A DNA stretch of 64,000 nucleotides from Kribbella amoyensis (GTDB lineage: Bacteria; Actinomycetota; Actinomycetes; Propionibacteriales; Kribbellaceae), in the NCBI RefSeq assembly GCF_007828865.1, contig NZ_VIVK01000002.1, positions 248,001-312,000 of the forward strand. The letters are read 5' to 3'. Below are positions 34,015 through 42,362 of the stretch, piece by piece. Position numbers and translations under genes: made by a program. Each line of letters begins with the position of its first letter. Positions within the stretch are counted from its first letter, which is position 1. Under the pieces are notes generated by a model. That model ran no database searches, had not been told where the DNA came from, and was given only the letters and a program-made list of their open reading frames with translations.

Positions 34015-35679
34015 TCAGGACTTGGCGGTCGCAGGTCCGGCCGGTCCACCCTCGTCGAGCAGCTCGTCCAGGTCCTTCACGCCCGGGTCGCCGGCGTCGG
34101 CCGTGTAGTCGGTCGGGTGGGTCGAGTCCTTGCCCTCGGGCAGCTTGAGAGCCCGGAACAGTACGGTCAGGACCACCACGATCACCAGGTTCAGCACGAA
34201 CGCGGTGAGCCCGATGTAGGCCTGCTTCTCGGTGAACGGGATGTTCGCCAGCGAGCCACCGAAGTGCTTCTTCGTCGCCGGGTTCACCACGTTGTACGCC
34301 GAGACGGTGCCCCACACCATCGCGACCGCCCAGCCGGCCAGCAACGCCCAGCGGTGGAACCACCGGGTGAACAGCCCGCCCACGATCGCCGGGAACGTCT
34401 GCAGGATCCAGATCCCGCCGAGCAGTTGCAGGTTGAGCGAGATCGTCTTGTCCATCCCGACCACGAAGATCAGCGCGCCGAACTTCACCAGCAGCGACGA
34501 GAGCTTCGACACCTTGGCTTCCTGGGCCGGAGTGGCGTCCGGCTTGAGGAAGTCGCGGTAGATGTTGCGGGTGAACAGGTTCGCGGCCGCGATCGACATG
34601 ATCGCCGCCGGGACCAGGGCGCCGACCGCGATCGCCGCGAACGCGATGCCGGCGAACCAGGCCGGGAACTCCTGGTCGAACAGCCGCGGGATCGCCAGCT
34701 GCGGGTTCGCCAGCCCGTCCAGGCCCTTGATGTCCACGTTCGCCTTGATCGCCATGAACCCGAGCAGCGCGAGCAGGCCGAGCAGCAGCGAGTACGCCGG
34801 CAGGATGGCGGCGTTCCGACGGACCACGTTGCGGTTCTTCGTCGACAGCACCGCGGTGACCGAGTGCGGGTACATGAACAGCGCCATCGCCGAGCCGAGC
34901 GCCAGCGTCCAGTACGCCGAGTAGCCCGCCTCGCCGGGGATGAACGCGCCGGTGGGCTTGCCGGTGGTCGGGTTCGGCGTCTCCATCTTGGTCTTGGCGG
35001 CGTCGAAGATCGAGTCCCAGCCGCCCAGCTGGCCGGGCAGGTAGAGGATCGCGGCGCCGATCACCAGGTAGATCAGGCCGTCCTTGACGAACGCGATCAT
35101 CGCCGGCGCGCGCAACCCGGACGAGTACGTGTACGCCGCGAGCACCGCGAACGCGATCAGCAGCGGCAGGTCCTTGGCGAGCAGGTTGTCGCCGCCGAGC
35201 CCCATCGTCTCGAACACGGCCTGCATGCCGACCAACTGGAGCGCGATGTACGGCATCGTGGCCAGGATGCCGGTCACCGCCACCGCCAGGGACAGCCCGC
35301 GACTGCCGTACCGGCCGCCGACGAAGTCCGCCGGGGTGACGTACCCCTGCCGGTGCGACACCGACCAGAGCCGGGCCATGAAGACGAAGATCAGTGGGTA
35401 CACCACGATCGTGTACGGCACCGCGAAGAAGCCGCTGATCGCCCCGGTCGCATACATCGCCGCCGGGACCGCGATGAAGGTGTACGCCGTGTAGAGGTCG
35501 CCGCCGAGCAGGAACCAGGTGATGAAGGTCCCGAAGCCGCGGCCGCCGAGACCCCACTCGTCCAGGTTGTCGAGGTCGCCGGTCCGCCGCCAGCGCGCGG
35601 CCATGAAGCCCATCACGGTCACCGCGGCGAAGATCAGGACGACGATGACCAGCTGGACCCAGTCGACGCTGTGGTTCAT
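34015..35679 (-). CDS. Sodium:solute symporter, monocarboxylate (MctP) type
   Basis: A 554-residue SSS-family carrier with about 13 helices. The family's Na-binding and substrate regions are present (GGRGFGTFITWFLLGGDLYTAYTF, GYVTPADFVGGRYGSRGL, GLRAPAMIAFVKD, AIAVGALVPAAIMSIAAANLFTRNIYRDF). The closest functional group is MctP/acetate-type permeases for short monocarboxylates, which are typically paired with a small DUF3311 protein, as here. The ATG overlaps the partner's stop by 4 bases. The C-terminal tail is acidic. The actual substrate is not determined. Confidence 0.87.
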   Translation of the reverse strand: MNHSVDWVQLVIVVLIFAAVTVMGFMAARWRRTGDLDNLDEWGLGGRGFGTFITWFLLGGDLYTAYTFIAVPAAMYATGAISGFFAVPYTIVVYPLIFVFMARLWSVSHRQGYVTPADFVGGRYGSRGLSLAVAVTGILATMPYIALQLVGMQAVFETMGLGGDNLLAKDLPLLIAFAVLAAYTYSSGLRAPAMIAFVKDGLIYLVIGAAILYLPGQLGGWDSIFDAAKTKMETPNPTTGKPTGAFIPGEAGYSAYWTLALGSAMALFMYPHSVTAVLSTKNRNVVRRNAAILPAYSLLLGLLALLGFMAIKANVDIKGLDGLANPQLAIPRLFDQEFPAWFAGIAFAAIAVGALVPAAIMSIAAANLFTRNIYRDFLKPDATPAQEAKVSKLSSLLVKFGALIFVVGMDKTISLNLQLLGGIWILQTFPAIVGGLFTRWFHRWALLAGWAVAMVWGTVSAYNVVNPATKKHFGGSLANIPFTEKQAYIGLTAFVLNLVIVVVLTVLFRALKLPEGKDSTHPTDYTADAGDPGVKDLDELLDEGGPAGPATAKS

Positions 35680-35939
35680 CGGTCGCCCTCCCGGACCTGA
35701 CCGAGACCCTGCTCGGCGCGCCGCCGGCGTTCCTCCCGGATCACCAGCTGGTAGCAGATGCTCACGGTGATCGCGGAGATGAACACCCACAACAGCTGGT
35801 ACCAGTAGAAGAACGGGAATCCCCACAGCCGGGGTTCGTCCTTGGCGTAGGTGGATACCAGAAGCGGTACGACGACCGAGAGTGTCAGCAACACCCCGGC
35901 GATCCAGTACGCGGGTCTGACCGCGGACAACTTGGACAC
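35676..35939 (-). CDS. DUF3311 small membrane subunit of the symporter
   Basis: An 87-residue protein with two helices (YWIAGVLLTLSVVVPLLVSTYA and FPFFYWYQLLWVFISAITVSICYQLVI) and a charged C-terminus. The WGFPFFYWYQLLW signature defines DUF3311, a small partner encoded ahead of MctP-like carriers. GTG 35939 follows GGAGGAG. It starts the two-gene operon. Confidence 0.85.
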   Translation of the reverse strand: MSKLSAVRPAYWIAGVLLTLSVVVPLLVSTYAKDEPRLWGFPFFYWYQLLWVFISAITVSICYQLVIREERRRRAEQGLGQVREGDR

Positions 35940-36020
35940 AGCTCCTCCTCGGGACAAAGCAGGCGCAACGGTGCACGGTACCGTTCGCGCAGGGACAGCG
36001 ACTAGGTGTGAGGGACGGAC

Positions 36021-37082
36021 ATGGACGACGCGACTGCCTGGCGGGTACGGCGGGTCGTTCTGTCCGTGCTGTTCCTGCTCGTCGTCGCGGTTCCGCTCTA
36101 CCCGGAGCTGTTCGGGCTGGACGAGGTCACGCCGTTCCCGCAGCTGGTCGCGTTCCGGCCGCAGGGCCTGGTGGTCGTGCTCGTGGTCGCGTTGGTGATG
36201 CTGCTGCGCGAGGGCTGGCGGATCGCGGCCGGTCTGGTCCTGTTGCTGGCCGTGACCGGGGCCGGGTTGACCGCGCCACGGGCGTTGTCCGATCCGGAGC
36301 CGCCGCCGGCAGGGACCCGCGAACTCACCGTGATGGTCGCGAACGTCCTCGGCGGCGGTGCCGAACCCGGTGAGGTGGCGAAACTGATCCGGGACCGCCG
36401 GCCCGACGTGGTTTCGTTGCCGGAGGCACAGGTCGACGTCCGGCAGCAGATCGAGGCCGAGCTGCGCGGCCTCGGGTACAACGGCTACACCCAGCAGGCG
36501 AACACGGCCGTGGAGAGCGCGACGAGCGTGCTGGTGTCCTCGACCCTGGGGGGTGTGCGGTTCGACTCCGAGAAGCTGGACCCGAGCCGGTTGTCGCAGC
36601 CGTCGACCAAGCCGGGTGCCGGTGAACCGGGCGCCGAGACGATCGGCCCGGTCCAGCAGACCACCACGCGGTTCGGGCACGTCATCATCACCGGTGGATC
36701 GCTCGGCAAGCTCCGGCTGATCGCGTACCACGGGTACCCGCCGCTGCCGGACGCCGTGCCCAGCTGGAAGCAGGACCTGCACGTTCTGCGGAAGTGGTGC
36801 GCGGAGGACCGGCCGACGATCGTGGCCGGCGACTTCAACGCCACCACCGACCACGCCGACTTCCGGGACGCGCTGGGATCACGCTGCCGCAGCGTCGCGC
36901 CGGCCGTCGGCGCCGGTCTGCGGGGCACCTGGCCGTCGAGCCGTCCGGCCGTGCTGCGGACCCAGATCGACCACGTGGTGGTCAGCGACGGGGTCGCGCC
37001 GGGCAAGTTCCGGACGTACGAGATCGGCGGCACCGACCACCTCGCCGTGGTGGCGACGGTGGTCGTACCGAAGGAGTCCTAG
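36021..37082 (+). CDS. Membrane-anchored endonuclease/exonuclease/phosphatase family protein
   Basis: A 353-residue protein. Three N-terminal helices (about residues 10-90) are followed by an EEP-fold hydrolase: VMVANVLGG (N), LPEAQ (E), AYHGYPPL, AGDFNATTDHADF (D, N), TQIDHVVVSDG and GGTDHLAVVATV (D, H). The catalytic set is complete. The topology puts the domain outside the membrane. Family members include nucleases and lipid phosphatases; the substrate cannot be named. The stop overlaps the convergent DUF2785 gene by 4 bases. Confidence 0.85.
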   Translation: MDDATAWRVRRVVLSVLFLLVVAVPLYPELFGLDEVTPFPQLVAFRPQGLVVVLVVALVMLLREGWRIAAGLVLLLAVTGAGLTAPRALSDPEPPPAGTRELTVMVANVLGGGAEPGEVAKLIRDRRPDVVSLPEAQVDVRQQIEAELRGLGYNGYTQQANTAVESATSVLVSSTLGGVRFDSEKLDPSRLSQPSTKPGAGEPGAETIGPVQQTTTRFGHVIITGGSLGKLRLIAYHGYPPLPDAVPSWKQDLHVLRKWCAEDRPTIVAGDFNATTDHADFRDALGSRCRSVAPAVGAGLRGTWPSSRPAVLRTQIDHVVVSDGVAPGKFRTYEIGGTDHLAVVATVVVPKES

Positions 37083-37987
37083 GACGTCCCCGGGGCCGGC
37101 CGGTAGATGTACGGCTGGGAGACGCGGACGGCCTCGGTCACCATCAGCAGCAGGTCCGCGCGGGCCTCGATCGGCCGGCCGAACAACTCGTCGTCGCCGG
37201 GAATCGGGAAGCCCTTCACGCCGATCGCGAGCTGGCTCAGCAGGACGTGCAGGACACCGCGGGCGTTGAAGACGTTCGGCGTCGGCCACTCCGGCAGGGT
37301 CTCGTGCATCAGCGGCTGCTGGGCCGCGGTCGCCGCGATCGGCTTGAGCCAGCGCTCGAGCTCGTCGCTGGTGAGCATGTTGCGGTGCAGGATCGTCATC
37401 ACCGCGTGCGCGACCCGGTCGTGCTCCTCGTGCACCCAGCGGTACTTCGTCTCCTTGACGATCCGGTCGGCGAGCACGTCCAGCAGCGCCCGCAGGACGC
37501 CGGCGTCGCAGTGCCGGGACCGGGCCAGCGCGCCGATCGCGTCCGCGCCGTGGGCGACCGCGTGGGCCCAGCCGCAGTCCGTCACGTAGCCCCGCAGGTC
37601 GCGCTCGCGCAGCAGCCAGGTGGCGAGCCGGTCGCCCCAGCGCATCACCACCTCGTCGTGCACCAGGAACTCCGCGTTGTCCCGGTGGATCACCTCGGCC
37701 AGGGTGAGCGCGGTGAAGGACCGGCGGAACACCGTGTCCGTCCCGTCCTCCCCGAGCCCGTAGGAAAGACCGGCACAGAGACCGTCACCGAATCCGGGCA
37801 GCAGGTCGTCGTACACGCCGCGCTCCAGCCAGGTGGCCAGGGTCGGGTACGCGAGGGCGTCCCGGATCTGCGGGTTGGTACTGGCGAGACCGCGGACCAG
37901 CTCCTCGGTGAGGTCGCTCAGCGCACGGTCGCCTGGTACCGCGTAGTCCGCGGCCATCACGTCCTGCCAGTACGACGTCGACTCCAC
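37079..37987 (-). CDS. DUF2785 domain protein
   Basis: A 302-residue soluble, largely helical protein. CGWAHAVAHGADAIGALARS and the following ALLDVLADRI, HEEHDRVAHAVMTIL segments are characteristic of DUF2785, a helical-repeat family of unknown function. The conserved His residues suggest a metal or ligand site, which is inference. Confidence 0.78.
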   Translation of the reverse strand: MESTSYWQDVMAADYAVPGDRALSDLTEELVRGLASTNPQIRDALAYPTLATWLERGVYDDLLPGFGDGLCAGLSYGLGEDGTDTVFRRSFTALTLAEVIHRDNAEFLVHDEVVMRWGDRLATWLLRERDLRGYVTDCGWAHAVAHGADAIGALARSRHCDAGVLRALLDVLADRIVKETKYRWVHEEHDRVAHAVMTILHRNMLTSDELERWLKPIAATAAQQPLMHETLPEWPTPNVFNARGVLHVLLSQLAIGVKGFPIPGDDELFGRPIEARADLLLMVTEAVRVSQPYIYRPAPGTS

Positions 37988-38080
37988 CGATGCATCCTTT
38001 CACTAGGCCCGCGATCGGGCACAGATCAATCAACACCCATCCGCCGGACTTGTCGAGCCCGGTCCGGTCCGGCGGCCGGA

Positions 38081-38086
38081 TAGGCT
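38081..38086 (+). promoter_or_regulatory. -10 element of a leaderless promoter for pdtaS
   Basis: TAGGCT lies 7 bases before the GTG. The same TAGGCT-N7-GTG arrangement recurs at 51730. Confidence 0.6.
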
Positions 38087-38093
38087 CGGCACC

Positions 38094-39569
38094 GTGCCGT
38101 CCCTGACTGATGTGGCGCGGAACCACACCACCCTCGACCAGGCCGATCTGGACCGCCTGCAGCTGCTGGTGTCCGACTGGCAGATGCTGGCGGACCTGTC
38201 GTTCGCCGACCTGGTGCTCTGGCTGCCCGACACCGAAGGCCTGGGTTTCTGGGCCGGTGCGCAGATGCGGCCGACCACCGGGCCGACCGCGTACCTCGAC
38301 GACATCGTCGGCAGCTTCATCCCCCGCGATCGCCGGCCGCTGCTGGACCAGGCCTACGACGGCGGCCGGATCTGCCGGGAGGGCGATCCGGAGTGGCGCG
38401 ACGACGTCCCGGTCCGGGTCGAGACGATCCCGGTCCGGCGCGGGTCCCGGGTGATCGCGGTGATCGCGCGGAACACGAACCTGCTCGGCGTCCGGACGCC
38501 GTCCAGGCTGGAGATCGCCTACCTGCAGAGTGCGACCGACCTGGCCCGGATGATCACCGACGGCATCTTCCCGTACGGCGGCGAGCGGTTGCTGTCCACC
38601 AGTCCGCGGGTGGGGGACGGGTGCATCCGGATCGATCGCCACGGAATGGTGACGTTCGCCAGCCCCAATGCGTTGTCCGCCTATCGCCGAATGGGTCTGG
38701 TCACCGATCTGGTCGGCAGCCGGCTGAAGGACGTCACCGGCGAACTGCTCCATGTCGGCCACAAGGTCGACGACGTGCTCGCCTCGGTGCTGACCGGCCG
38801 CGCCGCCCAGGAGCTCGAGATCGAGAACCCGGACGCGACCTTGTTCCTGCGGGCGATCCCGCTGCGGGCCGACGGCGAGCACGTGGGTGCGCTGATCCTG
38901 CTCCGCGACGTGACGGAGCTGCGGAGCCGGGAGCGGGAGCTGGTCACCAAGGAGGCCACCATCCGGGAGATTCACCATCGCGTCAAGAACAACTTGCAGA
39001 CCGTCGCCGCGTTACTGCGGATGCAGGCCCGCCGGATCACCGTGCCGGAAGGCCAGGCCGCGCTCGCCGAGGCGGTCCGCCGGGTCGGCTCGATCGCGAT
39101 CGTGCACGAGACGTTGTCGGAGTCGTTCGACGAGCACGTGGACTTCGACGACGTGGCCGACCGGGTGGCGGCGATGGTGGCCGACGTGTCGACCGTCGCG
39201 ACCCAGGTGGAGACGCGGCGGACGGGCAGCTTCGGCGTCCTGGACAGCGAGGTCGCGACCCCGCTGGCGATGGTGCTGACGGAACTCATGCAGAACTCGG
39301 TGGAGCACGCCTTCGGTACCAGGTCCGGCGACGACGCCGCCGGGCTGATCGAGCTGAACGCCCAGCGATCCGTCGGCCGGCTCCGGGTGGTCGTCACCGA
39401 TGACGGTCTGGGACTGCCGGCCGGCTTCGACTCGGAGACCTCCGGCAACCTCGGCCTGTCGATCGTGCGCACGCTGGTGATCGGCGAACTGGACGGGGTG
39501 CTGGAGTTCCAGCCCCGCCACGACGGACCGGGGACGACGGTGGTGCTCGACCTCCCGGTGAAGGACTGA
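38094..39569 (+). CDS. pdtaS: Sensor histidine kinase PdtaS
   Basis: A 491-residue cytosolic kinase: GAF-like domain (residues 1-170), PAS domain (175-280), HisKA_2 phosphoacceptor motif EIHHRVKNNLQTVAALLRMQAR (His 294/295), and a HWE/HisKA_2-type ATPase with NSVEHAFG and DDGLGLPAGF. It is the kinase of the PdtaS-PdtaR system, in which the regulator is an ANTAR RNA-binding antiterminator. The gene neighbours whiB1, as in Mycobacterium tuberculosis. pdtaR is not in the window. Confidence 0.9.
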   Translation: MPSLTDVARNHTTLDQADLDRLQLLVSDWQMLADLSFADLVLWLPDTEGLGFWAGAQMRPTTGPTAYLDDIVGSFIPRDRRPLLDQAYDGGRICREGDPEWRDDVPVRVETIPVRRGSRVIAVIARNTNLLGVRTPSRLEIAYLQSATDLARMITDGIFPYGGERLLSTSPRVGDGCIRIDRHGMVTFASPNALSAYRRMGLVTDLVGSRLKDVTGELLHVGHKVDDVLASVLTGRAAQELEIENPDATLFLRAIPLRADGEHVGALILLRDVTELRSRERELVTKEATIREIHHRVKNNLQTVAALLRMQARRITVPEGQAALAEAVRRVGSIAIVHETLSESFDEHVDFDDVADRVAAMVADVSTVATQVETRRTGSFGVLDSEVATPLAMVLTELMQNSVEHAFGTRSGDDAAGLIELNAQRSVGRLRVVVTDDGLGLPAGFDSETSGNLGLSIVRTLVIGELDGVLEFQPRHDGPGTTVVLDLPVKD

Positions 39570-39697
39570 CCAAGAACGGTCCTTGTTCGTTGCGTCGGAA
39601 CAACCGTGGGTGAGGTCCACCGTGGGTGGTCACCAACAGTTGATCGGACGCAACGGCTGGATGCCTTGGGCAACCGGGAGAAGTACCGAAATCAAAA

Positions 39698-39720
39698 GGC
39701 CCCGCGGATCCCGCGGGGCC
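39698..39720 (-). terminator. Terminator of whiB1
   Basis: A perfect 10-bp GC stem (39698-39707 with 39711-39720) is followed on the minus strand by TTTTGATTTC, one of the few U-rich terminators in this window. Confidence 0.85.
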
Positions 39721-39739
39721 CCATCGCGTTGCTCTGCGG

Positions 39740-39991
39740 TCAGGCGGTGCGGATCCGGGCCCGGGCGTTGCGGCGCTTCAGCGCACGACGCTCGTCCTCG
39801 CTCAGGCCACCCCAGACACCGTGGTCCTGGCCGGCCTCCAGTGCCCAGGCAAGGCACTGCTCACGCACGTCACAACGGCGGCACACCTGCTTGGCCTCCT
39901 CGATCTGCATGATCGCGGGCCCGGTGTTGCCGATGGGGAAGAACAGTTCCGGGTCCTCATCGAGGCAAACGGCCCGGTGGCGCCAATCCAT
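39740..39991 (-). CDS. whiB1: WhiB family iron-sulfur transcriptional regulator WhiB1
   Basis: An 83-residue protein. The four cluster cysteines are C9, C37, C40 and C46 (CX2CX5C), and the turn GVWGG is followed by a basic tail (RRALKRRNARARIR). The start MDWRHRAVC matches WhiB1 of mycobacteria; an in-frame ATG four codons upstream is the alternative. WhiB1 binds a nitric-oxide-sensitive [4Fe-4S] cluster and contacts the principal sigma factor. The long upstream region carries a CRP-like site. Confidence 0.92.
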   Translation of the reverse strand: MDWRHRAVCLDEDPELFFPIGNTGPAIMQIEEAKQVCRRCDVREQCLAWALEAGQDHGVWGGLSEDERRALKRRNARARIRTA

Positions 39992-40089
39992 GGCGGATCC
40001 CATCTCTCTCGTTAGTAGTCGTTTCGCTGACGGCTGGGTCTGTGCCCATCTCAGCGGATCTGTACTCGCTCGGGGGTCTCGCGAGGCGT

Positions 40090-40105
40090 TGTGAACGCAT
40101 TCACG
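40090..40105 (-). promoter_or_regulatory. CRP-like binding site upstream of whiB1
   Basis: TGTGAACGCATTCACG fits the actinobacterial CRP/GlxR consensus TGTGA-N6-TCACA at all but the last base. It lies about 100 bp upstream of whiB1. The M. tuberculosis whiB1 promoter is also controlled by a cAMP receptor protein. Confidence 0.65.
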
Positions 40106-40530
40106 AACGAGTCCATGTTCCCAATGTCCGACTGGCGATACAAGGGTTATGGACTTGTCGATCGGATCACAACACTTCCTTAACACTCCGAACCGGTGCG
40201 CAGCCGTGCACCTCGTCCGATTATCGTACGAGGCCTCAAGGTTGCGATCACCCGTTCACAGCAAGTAACCGATCCAACCGCCTCGGGGTTACGCGCAACC
40301 TCGAATCCCTGTGGGGCAAAGGTTCTGACGACCCTCCGGAGCACCTGGGGCAGGGGGTTGGACCCAGGTGGTCCGCGCCCAGCGCCGGACAGCTCCTCAC
40401 TGCTGTCCGCCGGGGCTTGGCGTCCTCATAGCGGATGGCCGGCCGGCCCTAGCCACAAGGGATCGGCGCCCCCTGTCGGGTAAGCCCCGGGTCGTTGCAC
40501 CGACCCCGGAGGTCACCCCACAAGACGCAC
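40106..40530. other. Intergenic region between whiB1 and a membrane protein gene
   Basis: About 425 bases without a convincing coding frame. It includes a less GC-rich stretch (about 40130-40330) likely to hold whiB1 promoter and regulatory sequence. No RNA family was recognised. Confidence 0.4.
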
Positions 40531-40542
40531 TACTCTTGACGC

Positions 40543-40953
40543 GTGCCGACCGATTCCTCATCCGCAGTCGTACCGCGCCCGCTCAAGCTAGCTGCAGCGG
40601 TGGTCGCAGCGGAAGGGCTCGTGCTCGCCGTTCTCGGAATTGCCGAGGCATTTACGATCAACGGCGCCCGGCTGCTGCTCGGCGTCACTACGACGATCTT
40701 CCTGCTGGCGTACGGTGCCGGTCTGGTCCTGGTCGCCCGGGGGCTGTCCCGCGCCTCGACGTGGAGCCGCGGCCCGGCCGTGTTCACCCAGCTGATCCAG
40801 CTCCTGCTGGCCTACAGCTTCTGGGGTGGCTCGACCAGCGCGGTGTCGGTCGTGCTCGCCGTCACCGCGGCGGCCGTGCTGATCGCGATCTTCCAGAAGG
40901 CCTCGATGGACGCGCTCAAGGACGACCCGGGCAACGACCACCCCGTGCTCTGA
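40543..40953 (+). CDS. Four-helix integral membrane protein, unknown function
   Basis: A 136-residue protein with four predicted helices (about 14-36, 46-66, 78-95, 100-118) and short polar ends. No domain was recognised. GTG 40543 follows TACTCT by 6 bases, so the mRNA is probably leaderless. It converges on the sigma factor gene, with only one base between the stops. Confidence 0.65.
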   Translation: MPTDSSSAVVPRPLKLAAAVVAAEGLVLAVLGIAEAFTINGARLLLGVTTTIFLLAYGAGLVLVARGLSRASTWSRGPAVFTQLIQLLLAYSFWGGSTSAVSVVLAVTAAAVLIAIFQKASMDALKDDPGNDHPVL

Positions 40954-40954
40954 C

Positions 40955-41749
40955 TCACTCCTTCAGCAGGCCCGCGCGCAACTCGGTCAGGGTGCGGGCC
41001 AGCAGCCGGGAGACGTGCATCTGCGAGATCCCGATCTCCTCGGCGATCTGGGACTGCGTCATCCCGCGGAAGAACCGCAGCGTCAGGATCCGCTTCTCCC
41101 GGGTCTCCAGCTGGGCCAGCAACGGCTTCAGGGACTCCCGGTACTCCACGCTCTCCAGCGCTTCGTCCTCACCGCCGAGCCCGTCCAGCACCGTGGTGGT
41201 GTCCTGCTCGTTCTGGTCCGGGGCGTCCAGCGAGAGGGTGTTGTACGCGTTCGCGGACTCCAGTCCCTCGATCACCAGGTCCTGGGCCAGGCCGAGCCGG
41301 TCGGACAGTTCGGCGACGGTCGGCGCCCGGCCGAGCTCCTGGGTCAGCTCCGCGGTCGCCGAGGTGAGCGAGAGCCGGAGCTCCTGCAGCCGGCGGGGGA
41401 CCCGGATCGCCCAGCCCTTGTCCCGGAAGTACCGCTTGATCTCGCCGAGGATCGTCGGCGTCGCGTAGGTGGAGAACTCCACCCCGCGGTCGGCGTCGAA
41501 CCGGTCGATCGCCTTGATCAGGCCGATCGTGGCCACCTGGACCAGGTCGTCGTACGGCTCGCCGCGGTTGCGGAACCGGCGGGCCAGGTGCTCGACCAGC
41601 GGCATGTGCAGGGTGACCAGCCCGTCGCGGGCCAGGATGTGCTCCGGCTCGCCAGGGCGCGCCGCCCTCATCGCCGCGAACAGTTCGGCGGTGCGGGTGC
41701 GCAGGTCGGTGGATTCCTGGGCGTCGCCCAGGGAGCTGTCGTCGGTCAC
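40955..41749 (-). CDS. RNA polymerase sigma factor, SigF/SigB group
   Basis: A 264-residue group 3 sigma factor. Region 2 is RRFRNRGEPYDDLVQVATIGLIKAIDRFDADRGVEFSTYATPTILGEIKRYFRDKGWAIRVPRR; region 3 is ELTQELGRAPTVAELSDRLGL; region 4 is LETREKRILTLRFFRGMTQSQIAEEIGISQMHVSRLL. This group serves general stress or sporulation. The GTG start overlaps the stop of the anti-sigma gene by 4 bases (GTGA). Confidence 0.9.
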   Translation of the reverse strand: MTDDSSLGDAQESTDLRTRTAELFAAMRAARPGEPEHILARDGLVTLHMPLVEHLARRFRNRGEPYDDLVQVATIGLIKAIDRFDADRGVEFSTYATPTILGEIKRYFRDKGWAIRVPRRLQELRLSLTSATAELTQELGRAPTVAELSDRLGLAQDLVIEGLESANAYNTLSLDAPDQNEQDTTTVLDGLGGEDEALESVEYRESLKPLLAQLETREKRILTLRFFRGMTQSQIAEEIGISQMHVSRLLARTLTELRAGLLKE

Positions 41750-42138
41750 GCCTTCTCCGCGGCGGAGGCGGTCGCCGTCACGCTGATGGTGAGCCGGCCG
41801 TTCTCCGTCTCGGCGGTGGCCGACTCGACCAGCGCGGTCAGCATGACCCAGCCGATCGACTCGGTGTCCGGGTGCCAGCCGTCCGGCACCGTCGCCGACA
41901 CCCGCGCGGTCAGGTGCGGCGGCTCGATCTCGAACACACACTCCAGCGCTCCGTCGGTGGCGTGCGGCAGCAGCATCGCGCAGGCCTCGTCCACGACGAT
42001 CCGCAGGTCGTCGATCGCGTCCACGGTGAAGTCGTTGCGGGCGGCGAGGTTACCGACCACCGACCGCGGCACGGCGACATAGGCGCCGTTCGCCGGAATG
42101 CTGAGCCGGACCTCGTCGGGACCATCGGTGCTGCTCAC
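41746..42138 (-). CDS. Anti-sigma factor, RsbW-type GHKL kinase
   Basis: A 130-residue protein with the GHKL N-box DDLRIVVDEACAMLL and a core that otherwise matches RsbW/SpoIIAB-type serine kinases. It should hold the downstream sigma factor until an RsbV-type antagonist frees it; no rsbV is adjacent. The G-box DGWHPDTESIGWVMLTALVES is shortened. GTG 42138 has GGGAGG 6 bases upstream. Confidence 0.82.
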   Translation of the reverse strand: MSSTDGPDEVRLSIPANGAYVAVPRSVVGNLAARNDFTVDAIDDLRIVVDEACAMLLPHATDGALECVFEIEPPHLTARVSATVPDGWHPDTESIGWVMLTALVESATAETENGRLTISVTATASAAEKA

Positions 42139-42362
42139 TGCTTGCCTCCCCAGGCGGGCTGAATGTCTTGGGCGCGCGCCCACCGCGTACATCTTCCACG
42201 CTGACACCGCAGGTATGCACGGCGGCCGTCGATCGTGGCTAGTTCGCCACCAGCTATTGCGCGTACATGTCTCTCATGATCGGATACCGAGCACAATCAC
42301 GCACTTCTGGTTGGACCGCGTCCCGGCGGTCCAGTCGCCCCGCCCGACGACAGGAGTTCACC

